In this document: piece after piece, positions 35,642 through 43,843 of the stretch
How positions within the stretch are numbered: position 1 is the stretch's first letter
Layout: each line of letters starts with the position of its first letter
DNA from: JBEVJK01 sp040510195
GTDB lineage: Bacteria; Pseudomonadota; Alphaproteobacteria; Rhizobiales; Rhizobiaceae
DNA: 64,000 bases
Assembly (NCBI GenBank): GCA_040510195.1
Contig: JBEVJK010000038.1
Span: 62,001-126,000, forward strand
Direction of reading: 5' to 3'
The notes under the pieces: generated by a model
Told to the model about the DNA's origin: nothing
Database searches by the model: none
Seen by the model: the letters and a program-made list of their open reading frames with translations, nothing else
Program-made: the position numbers and the translations under genes

Positions 35642-35872
35642 TCAGCCCTTGAACGCCGTCTTCGTCGGCCGGTCGATCGGTGTGCAGCGGATCTTCGCGT
35701 ATTCGCCCTTGTGGCGCAGCAGCGAGCCCTGCGCCAGCAGCGCCTGCGACTGCATTCCGCACGCCATCACACTTGCCGTCTGAGGACCGTTGATGATGTC
35801 GAGCGCCGTTTCCATCTGGCAGTCGACCATCGACACGTTCTGAGAGCAGATCAGTATCAACACCTGGAGCAT
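35642..35872 (-). CDS. Small conserved-looking protein of unknown function
   Basis: 76 residues from the ATG at 35872 (GTG at 35881 also possible; GGAAAGG lies upstream of both). Begins with a short hydrophobic stretch MLQVLILIC, and has four cysteines spread through the sequence (ICSQ, DCQME, ACGMQS, IRCTP) and a basic C-terminus. No family is recognised. Support for it being real: its own sigma70-like promoter at 35925-35952, a ribosome-binding site, and coding-like amino acid use. It stands between hyuB and the MarR gene, convergent with hyuB. Confidence 0.55.
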   Translation of the reverse strand: MLQVLILICSQNVSMVDCQMETALDIINGPQTASVMACGMQSQALLAQGSLLRHKGEYAKIRCTPIDRPTKTAFKG

Positions 35873-35924
35873 GCCTCTCACGCCTTTCCGTGACTTGGGA
35901 TAGCTCCTCCCCCATCACAAGGTC

Positions 35925-35952
35925 AGTATAGCTGACACTTGCTGCAGTGCAA
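35925..35952 (-). promoter_or_regulatory. Sigma70-type promoter for the small unknown gene
   Basis: On the minus strand: -35 TTGCAC (35952-35947), 16-base spacer, -10 TATACT (35930-35925). An inverted repeat GTCAG TATAG CTGAC (35922-35936) overlaps the -10 and could hold an operator. Transcription would start near 35918, about 45 bases before the ATG. Confidence 0.55.
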
Positions 35953-36012
35953 CATAGACGATAGGGGCGATGGCCTACCGACTTGGTGGGTGGAAGCCAG
36001 GGAGTAGGCAGT

Positions 36013-36471
36013 TCAGCAGATTTTGCCCAGCAGACGGAGCAGCGTGGCCGATTCGCGTGGCGTGAGCGGCGACAGCGTCTCCTGCGTGATGCGCCGCGCC
36101 TGGGGCACCAGCGCGTCGAGCGCCGCGCGGCCTGCCTCGGTCAGGCTGACCATCAACCGACGCTTGTCGCCTTCGTGGCGGGACAGCGCCACCAGGCCGC
36201 GGCCTTTCAGCCGGTCGATCACCCCCTTGACGGTCGCGGCGTCCATGGCGACCAGTTGGCCGAGCTGGTTCTGCGACGTTTCGCCGACGTCGGCGAGCTT
36301 GGCGAGCGCCGCGAATTGCGGCGGCGTCAGGTCGGCGATGCCGGCGGCGAAGATCGCCACGTGCCGCTGATGCGCCTTCCGAAGGACGAAGCCGATCTGC
36401 TCCTGCAGCCGGTAATCCGCGGCCTCGGGCTCCGCCTCGACCAATTTGAGCAGGTTCTCCTCGCCGCTCAT
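36013..36471 (-). CDS. MarR-family transcriptional regulator
   Basis: 152 residues from the ATG at 36471 with GGGAGG six bases upstream. Winged helix: LTPPQFAALAKLADVGETSQNQLGQLVAMDAATVKGVIDRLKGRGLV (about 50-96), then the wing RHEGDKRRLMVSLTEAGR. It is the last gene of the overlapping hydroxylase operon and starts one base after the DUF1185 stop. MarR proteins bind palindromes and release them on contact with small aromatic or heterocyclic ligands; NicR of Pseudomonas, which controls nicotinate breakdown, belongs to this family. It is the likely reader of the palindromes at 31698 and 43088. Confidence 0.88.
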   Translation of the reverse strand: MSGEENLLKLVEAEPEAADYRLQEQIGFVLRKAHQRHVAIFAAGIADLTPPQFAALAKLADVGETSQNQLGQLVAMDAATVKGVIDRLKGRGLVALSRHEGDKRRLMVSLTEAGRAALDALVPQARRITQETLSPLTPRESATLLRLLGKIC

Positions 36472-36472
36472 C

Positions 36473-37051
36473 TCAGGCCTCCCAGGCGCTGATCCGGTCG
36501 GCGGCGAGCCCGCCCATGCGGGCATGCACGCGCGGCCCCTGGCTCATGACCAGGCAGAACAGGATCTCGTCCGGACGCGGGCCGTCGGCGATGCCCACCT
36601 CCATCGCGTCGAAATGGCTGCGCACATAGGCGGCGTTGACGTGGCCGATTGGCACGTCGAGGCGGGCGCCGAAGGCTCCGACCTTCTTGGCCGAGGGCAC
36701 GATCGCCTTGGCCTCGCCGAGCTTCTCCCGCATCGCGTAGCCGCCCGGCACATGCCATAGAGCGCCATGCTCGAGCTCGCCGGCGGTGCCGACGATGGCG
36801 CCTTTGCCGTAGCCGTCGATCGTCGCCGGATCGCCGCCGAGCGCGGCGATCAGCCGCTCCGACAGCAGCAGGCCCAGCGGCTTCAAATCCTCCATCGCGC
36901 TTTCCAGCTCGGCCACGTAGCGCCCCGCAAAGGGGTTGGCGACCAGCGCCATGGCGGCGGCGCGACGGCGCGGCACATCGGCGACAGGGCCGCCATCGTG
37001 GTGGGTCTCCTCGACGAGCAGCGCCAGCTTGCGGATCGGAAACTCAGGCAT
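36473..37051 (-). CDS. DUF1185 'amino acid synthesis' family protein
   Basis: 192 residues. Recognisable by KLALLVEETHHDGG, ALVANPFAGRYVA, GDPATIDGYGKGAIVGTAGELEHGA and the AAYVRSHFDAMEVGIADGPRPDEI stretch of PF06684. Members have a known fold but no firm reaction; the family name rests on old annotation. The start overlaps the end of the UPF0280 gene by eight bases, and the pair UPF0280-DUF1185 next to a 6-hydroxynicotinate reductase homologue recurs in proteobacterial genomes to my knowledge. Confidence 0.85.
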   Translation of the reverse strand: MPEFPIRKLALLVEETHHDGGPVADVPRRRAAAMALVANPFAGRYVAELESAMEDLKPLGLLLSERLIAALGGDPATIDGYGKGAIVGTAGELEHGALWHVPGGYAMREKLGEAKAIVPSAKKVGAFGARLDVPIGHVNAAYVRSHFDAMEVGIADGPRPDEILFCLVMSQGPRVHARMGGLAADRISAWEA

Positions 37052-37925
37052 CGATGGTCATGCTCCTTCTGATCGGCGGTCGGGCCAAGGCCTCGAGCGG
37101 CCCGACGACGCGGCTTTCGCCGGCCAGGAAAAGTGCGGCCGCGACCAAAAGGCCAGCGCCGCGCATCGCTTCGCCCGCTGCCGCCCCGCGGTCGAGGGCT
37201 TCCGCGACGTCGCCGGGGGCAAGCGGTCCCACGCCTTGCGTGACCGGCCGCTCCCCAAGGTCGCTGTCGGGCGCCAGGCTGCTGGCCGGCGCCCTGCGGA
37301 TCGCCTTGTGACCCGGCAGGTCGACCGCGTTGGCGACAAGCGTCGCCGCCGCGTCCGCCTCGGCTCCGCAACGCGCCAGCACGGTCACGGCGTCGGCGAT
37401 GCCCAGCGAAAAGCTGCGCCCGCGCCAGCCGCTGGTGGCGATGCCGCGCACCGGCGTTTCGGCAGCGATCTCGATCCGGTCGCTGAGGCCATGCCAGGTG
37501 CCGGCGATGGCGGCCCGCATCGCCTGCCCGGCGGCAAGATGCAGCGCGATGTCGCCGCCGTCGTTCACATAGGCGCGGGTGAGCCGCCGCCCGTCGACCA
37601 GCGCCGAGAGCATCTCGTCGGCGACGCTCCCGGCGACTGCCGCCATCGGCGTCAAGAAGGCGGGGGCGTGAGGGCAGACCGCCGCTTCCATGCGCTGCGC
37701 CGTCGGCCCCAGGAAGGGCCGTGGCGTGGTCGAGCAAGGCTCCCGCAACACCGGCAGCTCGGCGACCAGCTCTTCGAGAATGGTCTGGAAGCGCTCGACG
37801 GCCTGCCGATAGGCCCGCTCGACCTCGGCGCGCGGTCCGAAGGCCTCGACGATCAGGTCGATCGGCCCGTGGTTGAGGTGCAGCCGATTCCCGTCGGCCA
37901 GCAGAAAGGCCTTCGGACCGCTCAT
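37044..37925 (-). CDS. UPF0280 family protein (ApbE-like superfamily)
   Basis: 293 residues from the ATG at 37925, preceded by GGAAGGGAAA and overlapping the reductase stop by four bases. Matches UPF0280: DGNRLHLNHGPIDLIVEA, RPFLGPTAQRM, PMAAVAGSVADEML, YVNDGGDIALHL, IATSGWRGRSFSLGIADAVTVLA. Structural databases place this family with ApbE, the enzyme that attaches FMN covalently to proteins. The adjacent gene encodes a homologue of a reductase reported to carry covalent flavin, so a flavin-transfer job is a reasonable hypothesis. Confidence 0.85.
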   Translation of the reverse strand: MSGPKAFLLADGNRLHLNHGPIDLIVEAFGPRAEVERAYRQAVERFQTILEELVAELPVLREPCSTTPRPFLGPTAQRMEAAVCPHAPAFLTPMAAVAGSVADEMLSALVDGRRLTRAYVNDGGDIALHLAAGQAMRAAIAGTWHGLSDRIEIAAETPVRGIATSGWRGRSFSLGIADAVTVLARCGAEADAAATLVANAVDLPGHKAIRRAPASSLAPDSDLGERPVTQGVGPLAPGDVAEALDRGAAAGEAMRGAGLLVAAALFLAGESRVVGPLEALARPPIRRSMTIDA

Positions 37926-39451
37926 CGTTTCCCTTCCCGGTGCAGCGCTGCGAGCGGCGGCCACGGGTTGCCGCCTCCCGCCGCGGCGTCGCGCCGCGGA
38001 TTGTGGTATTCGCCGCCCCGCGCCAGCACGTCGTCCACGGAACGGATCTCTGCGGCGTGGCCGCCCAGCCTTTCGTAGTCGTCCCGGCGCAGCGTGAACT
38101 CGATCGGTGCCACCAGTGCCGGCGTCGGCACGTAGCCGAAGGCGCCAAGCGGCACCCGTGTCACGTCCACCATCAGCGTGATGCCGCCGCCCGGCCAGAC
38201 ATAGACGGGAGCGCCGCCGACCGTGACGTAGGTTCTGAGACCCTGGACGGAGCGTGTCAGGTTGACCGGATTGTCCACCACCCCGGCCCGCAGCGAGCCG
38301 CCGGCGCCGCCGACGAACAGCACGGTGCACAGCGCCGGCTCGCAGTTTTCCTCGATCAGCCGCACCGACCTGGAGAGCCGCTCGGGGAACGGCTTCTCCA
38401 CCGGCCTGAGCGTCTCGTCGAGCTCGTAGTAGGCGAACTGCTCGCCGGTGGTCGAGACCATCAGCAGCGACAGCCCCGGCCTCGCGCCCTTGCCAGGGTT
38501 CCACGGGCCGAGGATCTGCAGCGGGTCCTCGATGGTCGTGCCGCCCCAGCCGAGGCCGGGGTCCGAAACCTTGAAGTAGCGGCCGGGCGTCGACCGCCGG
38601 CCGACGATCTTGATACCGGTATCGGGCCAGCCGAGAACCTTGCCGGCCTGGTGCTCGGAGACCACGCCGGTGATGTGGTCGTCCACCACCACCACCTCGT
38701 CGACCAGCCCGCGCCACTGGCTGGCGAACATGCCGATCGTGGCAGAGCCGCAGCCGACGCGCATGCGATGCTCCGCCTTGCCGTCGATGATCGGCGGCTT
38801 GCCGGCCTCGACCACCACCGCGGCGCCGCCGTCGATGGCGAGCTCGACCGGCTTGCGGTTGCACAGGTCGAGCAGCGTCTCGCAGGTGACCCGCCCCTCG
38901 GCCTTGGAGCCGCCGGTCAGGTGATTGACGCCGCCCAGCGACAGCATCTGCGAGCCGTATTCGCCGGTCGTCACATGGCCGACCGCCTCGCCCTTCGCCC
39001 GCACCGTGGCGGTCTCCGGGCCGATGTGGCGATCGGTGTCGATCTTCACCTTGACCCCGCAATAGGAGAAGATGCCCTCGGTGACCACGGTCACCAGGTC
39101 GACCCCCTCAATGTGCTGCGAGACGATGAACGGCGCCGGCTTGTAGTCGGGATAGGTGGTGCCGGCGCCGATGGCGGTGACGAAGCGCTCGCCGGTGTTG
39201 ACCAGCGACCCGTCCCAAGGCCGCGCCTCGCCGAACGGAACCACGGCGCCGCCGGTCTCCTCGGCATGGTGGAGGATGGTGAGCGGGTCGAGCCGGACGA
39301 TGCGCCCGCCCTGGTTGCCGTAGCGGTCGCAGGCGCCCGTGCGCCCCTCGGCGATGTAGCACATCACCGGGCAGGCGTCGCAGCGGATCTTCTCGTCCAC
39401 CTGCTTGGCGCCCGGCTCGCGGGTCTCGAAGCGTTCGGCGATCTCGCTCAT
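37922..39451 (-). CDS. 6-hydroxynicotinate reductase-like iron-sulfur protein
   Basis: 509 residues. The N-terminus holds a cysteine cluster Cys24-x2-Cys27-x3-Cys31 followed by Cys41 (RCDACPVMCY, GACDRYG), fit for an Fe-S centre. Later glycine-rich stretches (GVVSEHQAGKVLGW, GRYFKVSDPGLGWGGT, LFVGGAGGSLRAG) are shared with proteins annotated as 6-hydroxynicotinate reductase after Eubacterium barkeri Hnr. Hnr reduces 6-hydroxynicotinate to 1,4,5,6-tetrahydro-6-oxonicotinate. The gene overlaps the molybdenum hydroxylase gene (upstream) and UPF0280 (downstream) by four bases each. Reaction is inferred from annotation memory and context. Confidence 0.78.
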   Translation of the reverse strand: MSEIAERFETREPGAKQVDEKIRCDACPVMCYIAEGRTGACDRYGNQGGRIVRLDPLTILHHAEETGGAVVPFGEARPWDGSLVNTGERFVTAIGAGTTYPDYKPAPFIVSQHIEGVDLVTVVTEGIFSYCGVKVKIDTDRHIGPETATVRAKGEAVGHVTTGEYGSQMLSLGGVNHLTGGSKAEGRVTCETLLDLCNRKPVELAIDGGAAVVVEAGKPPIIDGKAEHRMRVGCGSATIGMFASQWRGLVDEVVVVDDHITGVVSEHQAGKVLGWPDTGIKIVGRRSTPGRYFKVSDPGLGWGGTTIEDPLQILGPWNPGKGARPGLSLLMVSTTGEQFAYYELDETLRPVEKPFPERLSRSVRLIEENCEPALCTVLFVGGAGGSLRAGVVDNPVNLTRSVQGLRTYVTVGGAPVYVWPGGGITLMVDVTRVPLGAFGYVPTPALVAPIEFTLRRDDYERLGGHAAEIRSVDDVLARGGEYHNPRRDAAAGGGNPWPPLAALHREGKR

Positions 39452-42198
39452 GGGCAAGCCTCCGCGGCGCGGATCGCCGCCAGCACCCGGTCCGGCGTCG
39501 CCGGCAACCGCGTCACCAGCGCGCCTGTGGCGTCGCGGATGGCGTTGAGGATGGCCGGCGCCGTGGGGATCAGCACATGCTCGCCCAGCCCCTTGGCACC
39601 GAACGGTCCTTCGGGATCGGGCACCTCGATCAGGATCGTTTCGATCGGCGGCACGTCGCCGAAGGTCGGGATCAGGTAGTCGTGCAGGTTTTCCGTCCTG
39701 CCGGGGACGTATTCCTCCATCAGTGCCATGCCGATCCCTTGCGCGATGCCGCCTTCGACCTGGCCCTCGGCGAGCAGCGGATTGATCGCCTTGCCGACGT
39801 CGTGGGCGGCCGTGATCTTCAGCAGCTCCACCGTGCCGAGCCGCATGTCGACGGCCAGCTCCACGATCTGCGCCCCGTAACCATAGACGGCATAGGGGCT
39901 TCCCTGGCCCTTTTCGTCGAGCGGCGAGGTCGGCGGGTCGTAGGTGGCCTCGGCCGAGAACACCAGCCCGTCGCGGTCGAGCGGAAGCGCGCCGAGGGCG
40001 ATGCGCCGTCTTTCGCCCCCTTCGCCGATCGACAGCGCGCCGTCCTCTACCGACAGCTTCGCCGCGTCCGACACGTTGGCATAGCGCAGGATCCGTTCGC
40101 GCAGCATCCGGGCGGCACGCTCTACCGCCTTGCCGGAGACGAAGGTCTGTCGCGAGGCCGAGGTCTTGCCGGCATCGGGCGAGATCGCGGTGTCGGCGCC
40201 GCGCAGCCGGAAGGCGCTGAGCGGCAGGCCGAGCGCGTCGGCGGCGATCTGCGCCAGCACCGTGTTCGACCCCTGTCCGATGTCGACAGCACCCTGGTGC
40301 AGCACGACGCTGCCGTCGGGCGCGATGCCGAGCTTCATCGTCGACGGATTGGGCAGCGCCGTGTTGCCGCAGCCGTACCAGCACGAGGCGATGCCGTAGC
40401 CGCGCCGGCGGGGACCCTCGATGGCCGCGTTGAAGGCCGCCGCTTCGCGTCCCGCTCGCCGCCAGTGGGGCCCCAGCGCTTCCAGGCACGCGACGATGCC
40501 CACGCCGGCGCCCATCCGCTGGCCAGTGACCGTTTCGTTGCCGTATCGAAGTGCGTTTTTCAAGCGAAAGCCGAGCCTGTCCATGGACAGCCGGTTGGCC
40601 AGCTCGTCATAAAGCGTCTCTTGCAGGATGGTCGCCTGCGGCACCCCGAAGCCGCGGAAGGCGCCGGCAATGGGCCCATGCGTGTGGACGGCCCTGGCGG
40701 TGGCGCGGTAGTGCGGCGTCAGATAGGGTCCGCAGGCGTGCACCGGCACCCGGTTGGCGACCGTCGGTCCCCAACTGGCATAGGCGCCGGTGTTGAACGT
40801 CCCGTCGAACGTCATGCCGACGATCCGCCCCGCCTCGTCGGCGGCGACCGACGCCGTCATGAGGGCCGGGTGCCGCTTGGTGGTCGCCATCATGGATTCG
40901 GCGCGCGAGTAGGTCAGCGCCGCCGGTCGGCCGGTCTTCAGTGCCACCAGCCCGACGAGCGGCTGCACGGACATGTCGAGCTTGGTCCCGAAGCCGCCGC
41001 CGGTCGCCGAGGGGATGATGCGCACTTTTCCCGGCGGCAGGTCCAGGATGGCGGCCGTGTCGTCGCGATCCATGTACGGCGCCTGCGTGCAGCAGCGGAT
41101 CACCAGCGTATCGCCGTCCAAAGCCGCATAACCGGCCTCCGGCTCGATCGGTGCATGCTCCACGAAGCTCGTCTCGATCGTTCCGGAAACGGCACGGAAC
41201 GCGTCACGGATGGCCCGATCTGCATTGCCCTTCTCCACATGTCCGACGATCAGCACATTGTCCGGACGCTCTGGATGGAGCGGCTCGCAGTCGTCGACGC
41301 TCGCTTCGTCGGGCGTGGCAAGCGGCGGCAGCACGTCCCAGTCGACCGGCACGTCTGCCGGATCCAGCGCCCGGATCGCCTCCAGCTCGCCGGCGACGAC
41401 CGCCACCGCCTCGCCGCGGAAGCGGGCGACGCCCTCGGCCAGTGCCGGCTGGTCCGCAAAGGCCGGGATGACGCCGAAACGGTTGCGGCCCGGTATGTCG
41501 GCGGCCGTGTAGACGCCGACCAGGCCCGGACGCGCCGCCACGAAGGCGTCGAGGTCGCCGAAGCGGAAGGCCGCATGCCAGTAGGGCGAGCGCACCACCA
41601 GCACCGCCAGGCTGCCCTCCGGCACGATGTCGGCCCCAAAGGCCTCCTGACCGGTCACTTTGGGGACGCCGTCGAGCCGCACCGGCCGCGCGCCGACGGC
41701 TGGCCCTTCGGGAAGCCGCATGTCGAGCGCCCCGTCGCCGCGGGAAGCGGCGGCCAGCACCGCCTGGACGATCTTCCGATAGCCGGTGCAGCGGCACAGG
41801 ATGCCGCCGAGCGCGTCGCGAACCTCCTGCTCGCCGGGTGAAGCGTTGCGCTCGATCAGCGCCGTGGCAGCGATCAGCAGCGCCGGCGTGCAGATCCCGC
41901 ACTGCGCGGCCCCATGCTCCAGGAACGCCGCCTGCAGGGCCGTCAGCCGGCCGTTGGCCAGCCCTTCCACCGTGCGCACCGCCCGCCCTGCCGCGCTCGC
42001 CGCAGGCACCAGGCAGGCGCACACCGGCTCGCCGTCGAGAAGCACCGTGCAGGCGCCGCAGTCGCCGGCATCGCAACCGACCTTGGTGCCGGTCAGTCCG
42101 AGCGTCTCGCGCAGCACCGTCGACAGCCGCTCCGTCGGCGGTCCCTGGTAGCCGACCGGCCGCCCGTTGACTTCGAACTGGAGTTCCCGGCAGCTCAT
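39448..42198 (-). CDS. Molybdenum hydroxylase, fused [2Fe-2S] and molybdopterin subunit
   Basis: 916 residues. Residues 1 to about 155 are the small subunit: plant-type cluster Cys42, Cys47, Cys50 and Cys62 (GCDAGDCGACTV) and second cluster QCGICTPALL / CRCTGYRK. From about 170 on comes the xanthine dehydrogenase-type Mo domain: TGGGFGTKLD, AFRGFGVPQ, IGQGSNTV, and the active-site Glu in FGAKGLGEH. FAD is on the separate gene upstream. These enzymes hydroxylate N-heterocycles such as nicotinate, xanthine and isoquinoline next to a ring nitrogen. Fusion of the two parts is as in Desulfovibrio aldehyde oxidoreductase. Confidence 0.9.
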   Translation of the reverse strand: MSCRELQFEVNGRPVGYQGPPTERLSTVLRETLGLTGTKVGCDAGDCGACTVLLDGEPVCACLVPAASAAGRAVRTVEGLANGRLTALQAAFLEHGAAQCGICTPALLIAATALIERNASPGEQEVRDALGGILCRCTGYRKIVQAVLAAASRGDGALDMRLPEGPAVGARPVRLDGVPKVTGQEAFGADIVPEGSLAVLVVRSPYWHAAFRFGDLDAFVAARPGLVGVYTAADIPGRNRFGVIPAFADQPALAEGVARFRGEAVAVVAGELEAIRALDPADVPVDWDVLPPLATPDEASVDDCEPLHPERPDNVLIVGHVEKGNADRAIRDAFRAVSGTIETSFVEHAPIEPEAGYAALDGDTLVIRCCTQAPYMDRDDTAAILDLPPGKVRIIPSATGGGFGTKLDMSVQPLVGLVALKTGRPAALTYSRAESMMATTKRHPALMTASVAADEAGRIVGMTFDGTFNTGAYASWGPTVANRVPVHACGPYLTPHYRATARAVHTHGPIAGAFRGFGVPQATILQETLYDELANRLSMDRLGFRLKNALRYGNETVTGQRMGAGVGIVACLEALGPHWRRAGREAAAFNAAIEGPRRRGYGIASCWYGCGNTALPNPSTMKLGIAPDGSVVLHQGAVDIGQGSNTVLAQIAADALGLPLSAFRLRGADTAISPDAGKTSASRQTFVSGKAVERAARMLRERILRYANVSDAAKLSVEDGALSIGEGGERRRIALGALPLDRDGLVFSAEATYDPPTSPLDEKGQGSPYAVYGYGAQIVELAVDMRLGTVELLKITAAHDVGKAINPLLAEGQVEGGIAQGIGMALMEEYVPGRTENLHDYLIPTFGDVPPIETILIEVPDPEGPFGAKGLGEHVLIPTAPAILNAIRDATGALVTRLPATPDRVLAAIRAAEACP

Positions 42199-43058
42199 GC
42201 GGCGGCCGCTGTCGTCGGCTTGCCGCCTGCCGCCTTGGCGATCGTCCGTGCAACGATCTCCTGCGCGGCGAGCCGCCGGTAGTCCGCCGAGCCCCGTACG
42301 TCGTCGATCGGCGACAGCTGCGCGAAATGGACGTCCTCGACGAACCGCTCGAGCCCGTCCTTGAGGCGTCGCCCCACCAGCGCCGCCTCCAGCAAAGGCA
42401 GCCGCATGGCCACCGCCGAGCAGGCGCCGACCGCCACCGCCGCCTCGCCGATCGTTCCGTCCTCGGCCGCCACCAGTCGCACCGCCGCCATGGCGATCGA
42501 GATGACCAGATAGCGCCGCGCTCCGAGCTTGAAGAAAGCGGAACCGCCAGCCGCCCGCGCCTTCGGCACGCGGATGGCGGTGACGAGCTCGTCGGACCGC
42601 CGCGCCGTCTGCCGGTTGCCGAGCAGGAAGTCGGGCAGCGGCAGGTGCCGGCTGCCGTGGACGGAACGGAGCTCCACCTCGGCATCCAGCACCAGGAGCG
42701 GCGGCACGCCGTCGGCCGCCGGCGAGGCGTTGCAGAGGTTGCCGGCGATGGTGCCGGCATTCTGCACCTGCACCGCTCCGACCTCGCGTGCCGCCGCCTT
42801 CAGCGCGTCGAAGGCCGCCGGCAGCGGCGCCGAGATCAGCCGGCTCCAGCTGGTGCGGCCGCCGATGACGATGTGCGCGTCGGTCTCTTCGATCCCTTCC
42901 AGTGCAGCAAGTCCGTTGATGTCCAGCACGTCCTCGCGCAACGGGCGGCTGCCCAGCGCCGGATAGAAGTCCGTGCCGCCCGCCAGCACCCGCCAGGTGC
43001 CGCCCGAAAGCAGGCCCAGCGCGTCCTCCAGGGACGTCGGTTTCGCGTAGCGGGTCAC
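42195..43058 (-). CDS. Molybdenum hydroxylase FAD-binding subunit
   Basis: 287 residues from a GTG at 43058 (VTRYAKPTSLEDALGLL, the usual family start) with GGAGG four bases before it; an ATG at 43076 is the alternative. CO dehydrogenase flavoprotein family: FAD motifs LAGGTDFYPAL (about 28-38) and NAGTIAGNLCNASPAAD (about 100-116). First gene of the overlapping operon that runs down to MarR. Its promoter is shared territory with pncA on the other strand. Confidence 0.88.
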   Translation of the reverse strand: MTRYAKPTSLEDALGLLSGGTWRVLAGGTDFYPALGSRPLREDVLDINGLAALEGIEETDAHIVIGGRTSWSRLISAPLPAAFDALKAAAREVGAVQVQNAGTIAGNLCNASPAADGVPPLLVLDAEVELRSVHGSRHLPLPDFLLGNRQTARRSDELVTAIRVPKARAAGGSAFFKLGARRYLVISIAMAAVRLVAAEDGTIGEAAVAVGACSAVAMRLPLLEAALVGRRLKDGLERFVEDVHFAQLSPIDDVRGSADYRRLAAQEIVARTIAKAAGGKPTTAAAA

Positions 43059-43087
43059 GGTTCCTCCGGCGACCATCTCGGGCGGAG

Positions 43088-43130
43088 ATCGTTCGTATGC
43101 AAATGATATCAGTGAGCTCGCGCTTGTCAA
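43088..43130 (-). promoter_or_regulatory. Strong promoter with overlapping palindromic operator
   Basis: Minus-strand sigma70 promoter: -35 TTGACA (43130-43125, consensus), 16-base spacer, -10 TATCAT (43108-43103, five of six). A 20-base imperfect palindrome (43088-43107, 14 of 20 symmetric, core GTATGC) covers the -10. The same word, with two changes in 15, lies before hyuA. A repressor here would block the Mo-hydroxylase operon directly; MarR at 36013, encoded by the last gene of this operon, is the obvious candidate. Confidence 0.7.
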
Positions 43131-43226
43131 AGCGTCAGATCATCCGGCCCCTCGAAGGAGCGAAAACAGTTGACGCTCGGCGGCATTTTCAGTCTGCTCG
43201 TGGCGACGGAGCGGAGGGTTCGGGAG

Positions 43227-43826
43227 ATGGCGTCGCCTGCCTTGATCGTGATCGACGTGCAGAACGATTTCTGCCCCGGCGGTGCGCTGGCGGTCGAGGA
43301 TGGCCATGCCGTGGTGCCCCTCATCAATGCCATGATGCGCAAATTCGAGCATGTGATCCTGACCCAGGATTGGCATCCGCCCGACCATTCCAGCTTCGCC
43401 TCGCGCCATGACGAGCGGCAGCCTTTCGAGACCGTGGCAATGCACTATGGCGAGCAGACGCTGTGGCCCGACCATTGCGTGCAGGGCACCGAGGGGGCGG
43501 AGTTCCACCCGGCCCTCGACCTGACGCCTTGCGAGCTGGTCCTGCGCAAGGGCTTCCGGCCGGGCATCGACAGCTATTCGGCCTTCTTCGAGAACGACCG
43601 CAGCACGCGGACCGGCCTCGCTGGCTATCTCGGCGAGCGCGGCATCCGCACCCTCACATTGGTCGGTCTCGCCACCGACTATTGCGTCGCCTATTCCGCG
43701 CTCGACGCCGTCAGGCTCGGCTTCGACACCACCGTTCATCTGGAGGCCTGCCGCGGCATCGACCTCGCCGGCTCCGTGGCCCGCATGAACGCCATGATGC
43801 GTGAGGCGGGCGTGACCCTGGTCTGA
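43227..43826 (+). CDS. pncA: Nicotinamidase
   Basis: 199 residues from the ATG at 43227. Isochorismatase-fold amidase with the PncA triad: Asp10 in IVIDVQNDF, Lys in VLRKGFRPG, and Cys in GLATDYCVAYSALDA; metal ligands Asp-x-His in QDWHPPDHSSF. LWPDHCVQGTEGAEF is a PncA hallmark. It turns nicotinamide into nicotinate and ammonia. Divergent from the Mo-hydroxylase operon across 168 bases, it links that operon to pyridine metabolism. Confidence 0.92.
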   Translation: MASPALIVIDVQNDFCPGGALAVEDGHAVVPLINAMMRKFEHVILTQDWHPPDHSSFASRHDERQPFETVAMHYGEQTLWPDHCVQGTEGAEFHPALDLTPCELVLRKGFRPGIDSYSAFFENDRSTRTGLAGYLGERGIRTLTLVGLATDYCVAYSALDAVRLGFDTTVHLEACRGIDLAGSVARMNAMMREAGVTLV

Positions 43827-43843
43827 TTGTCGACAGTCGACAG

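Noticed and set aside
39448..42198. Plain xanthine dehydrogenase for purine breakdown
   Set aside because: No urate, allantoin or guanine deaminase genes are nearby, and the iron-sulfur part is fused to the Mo domain; the neighbours point to another heterocycle, although purine cannot be excluded.
43827..43843. Tandem GTCGACA between pncA and livF
   Set aside because: Only two copies of a seven-base word in a 17-base convergent junction; too short to support a terminator or operator.
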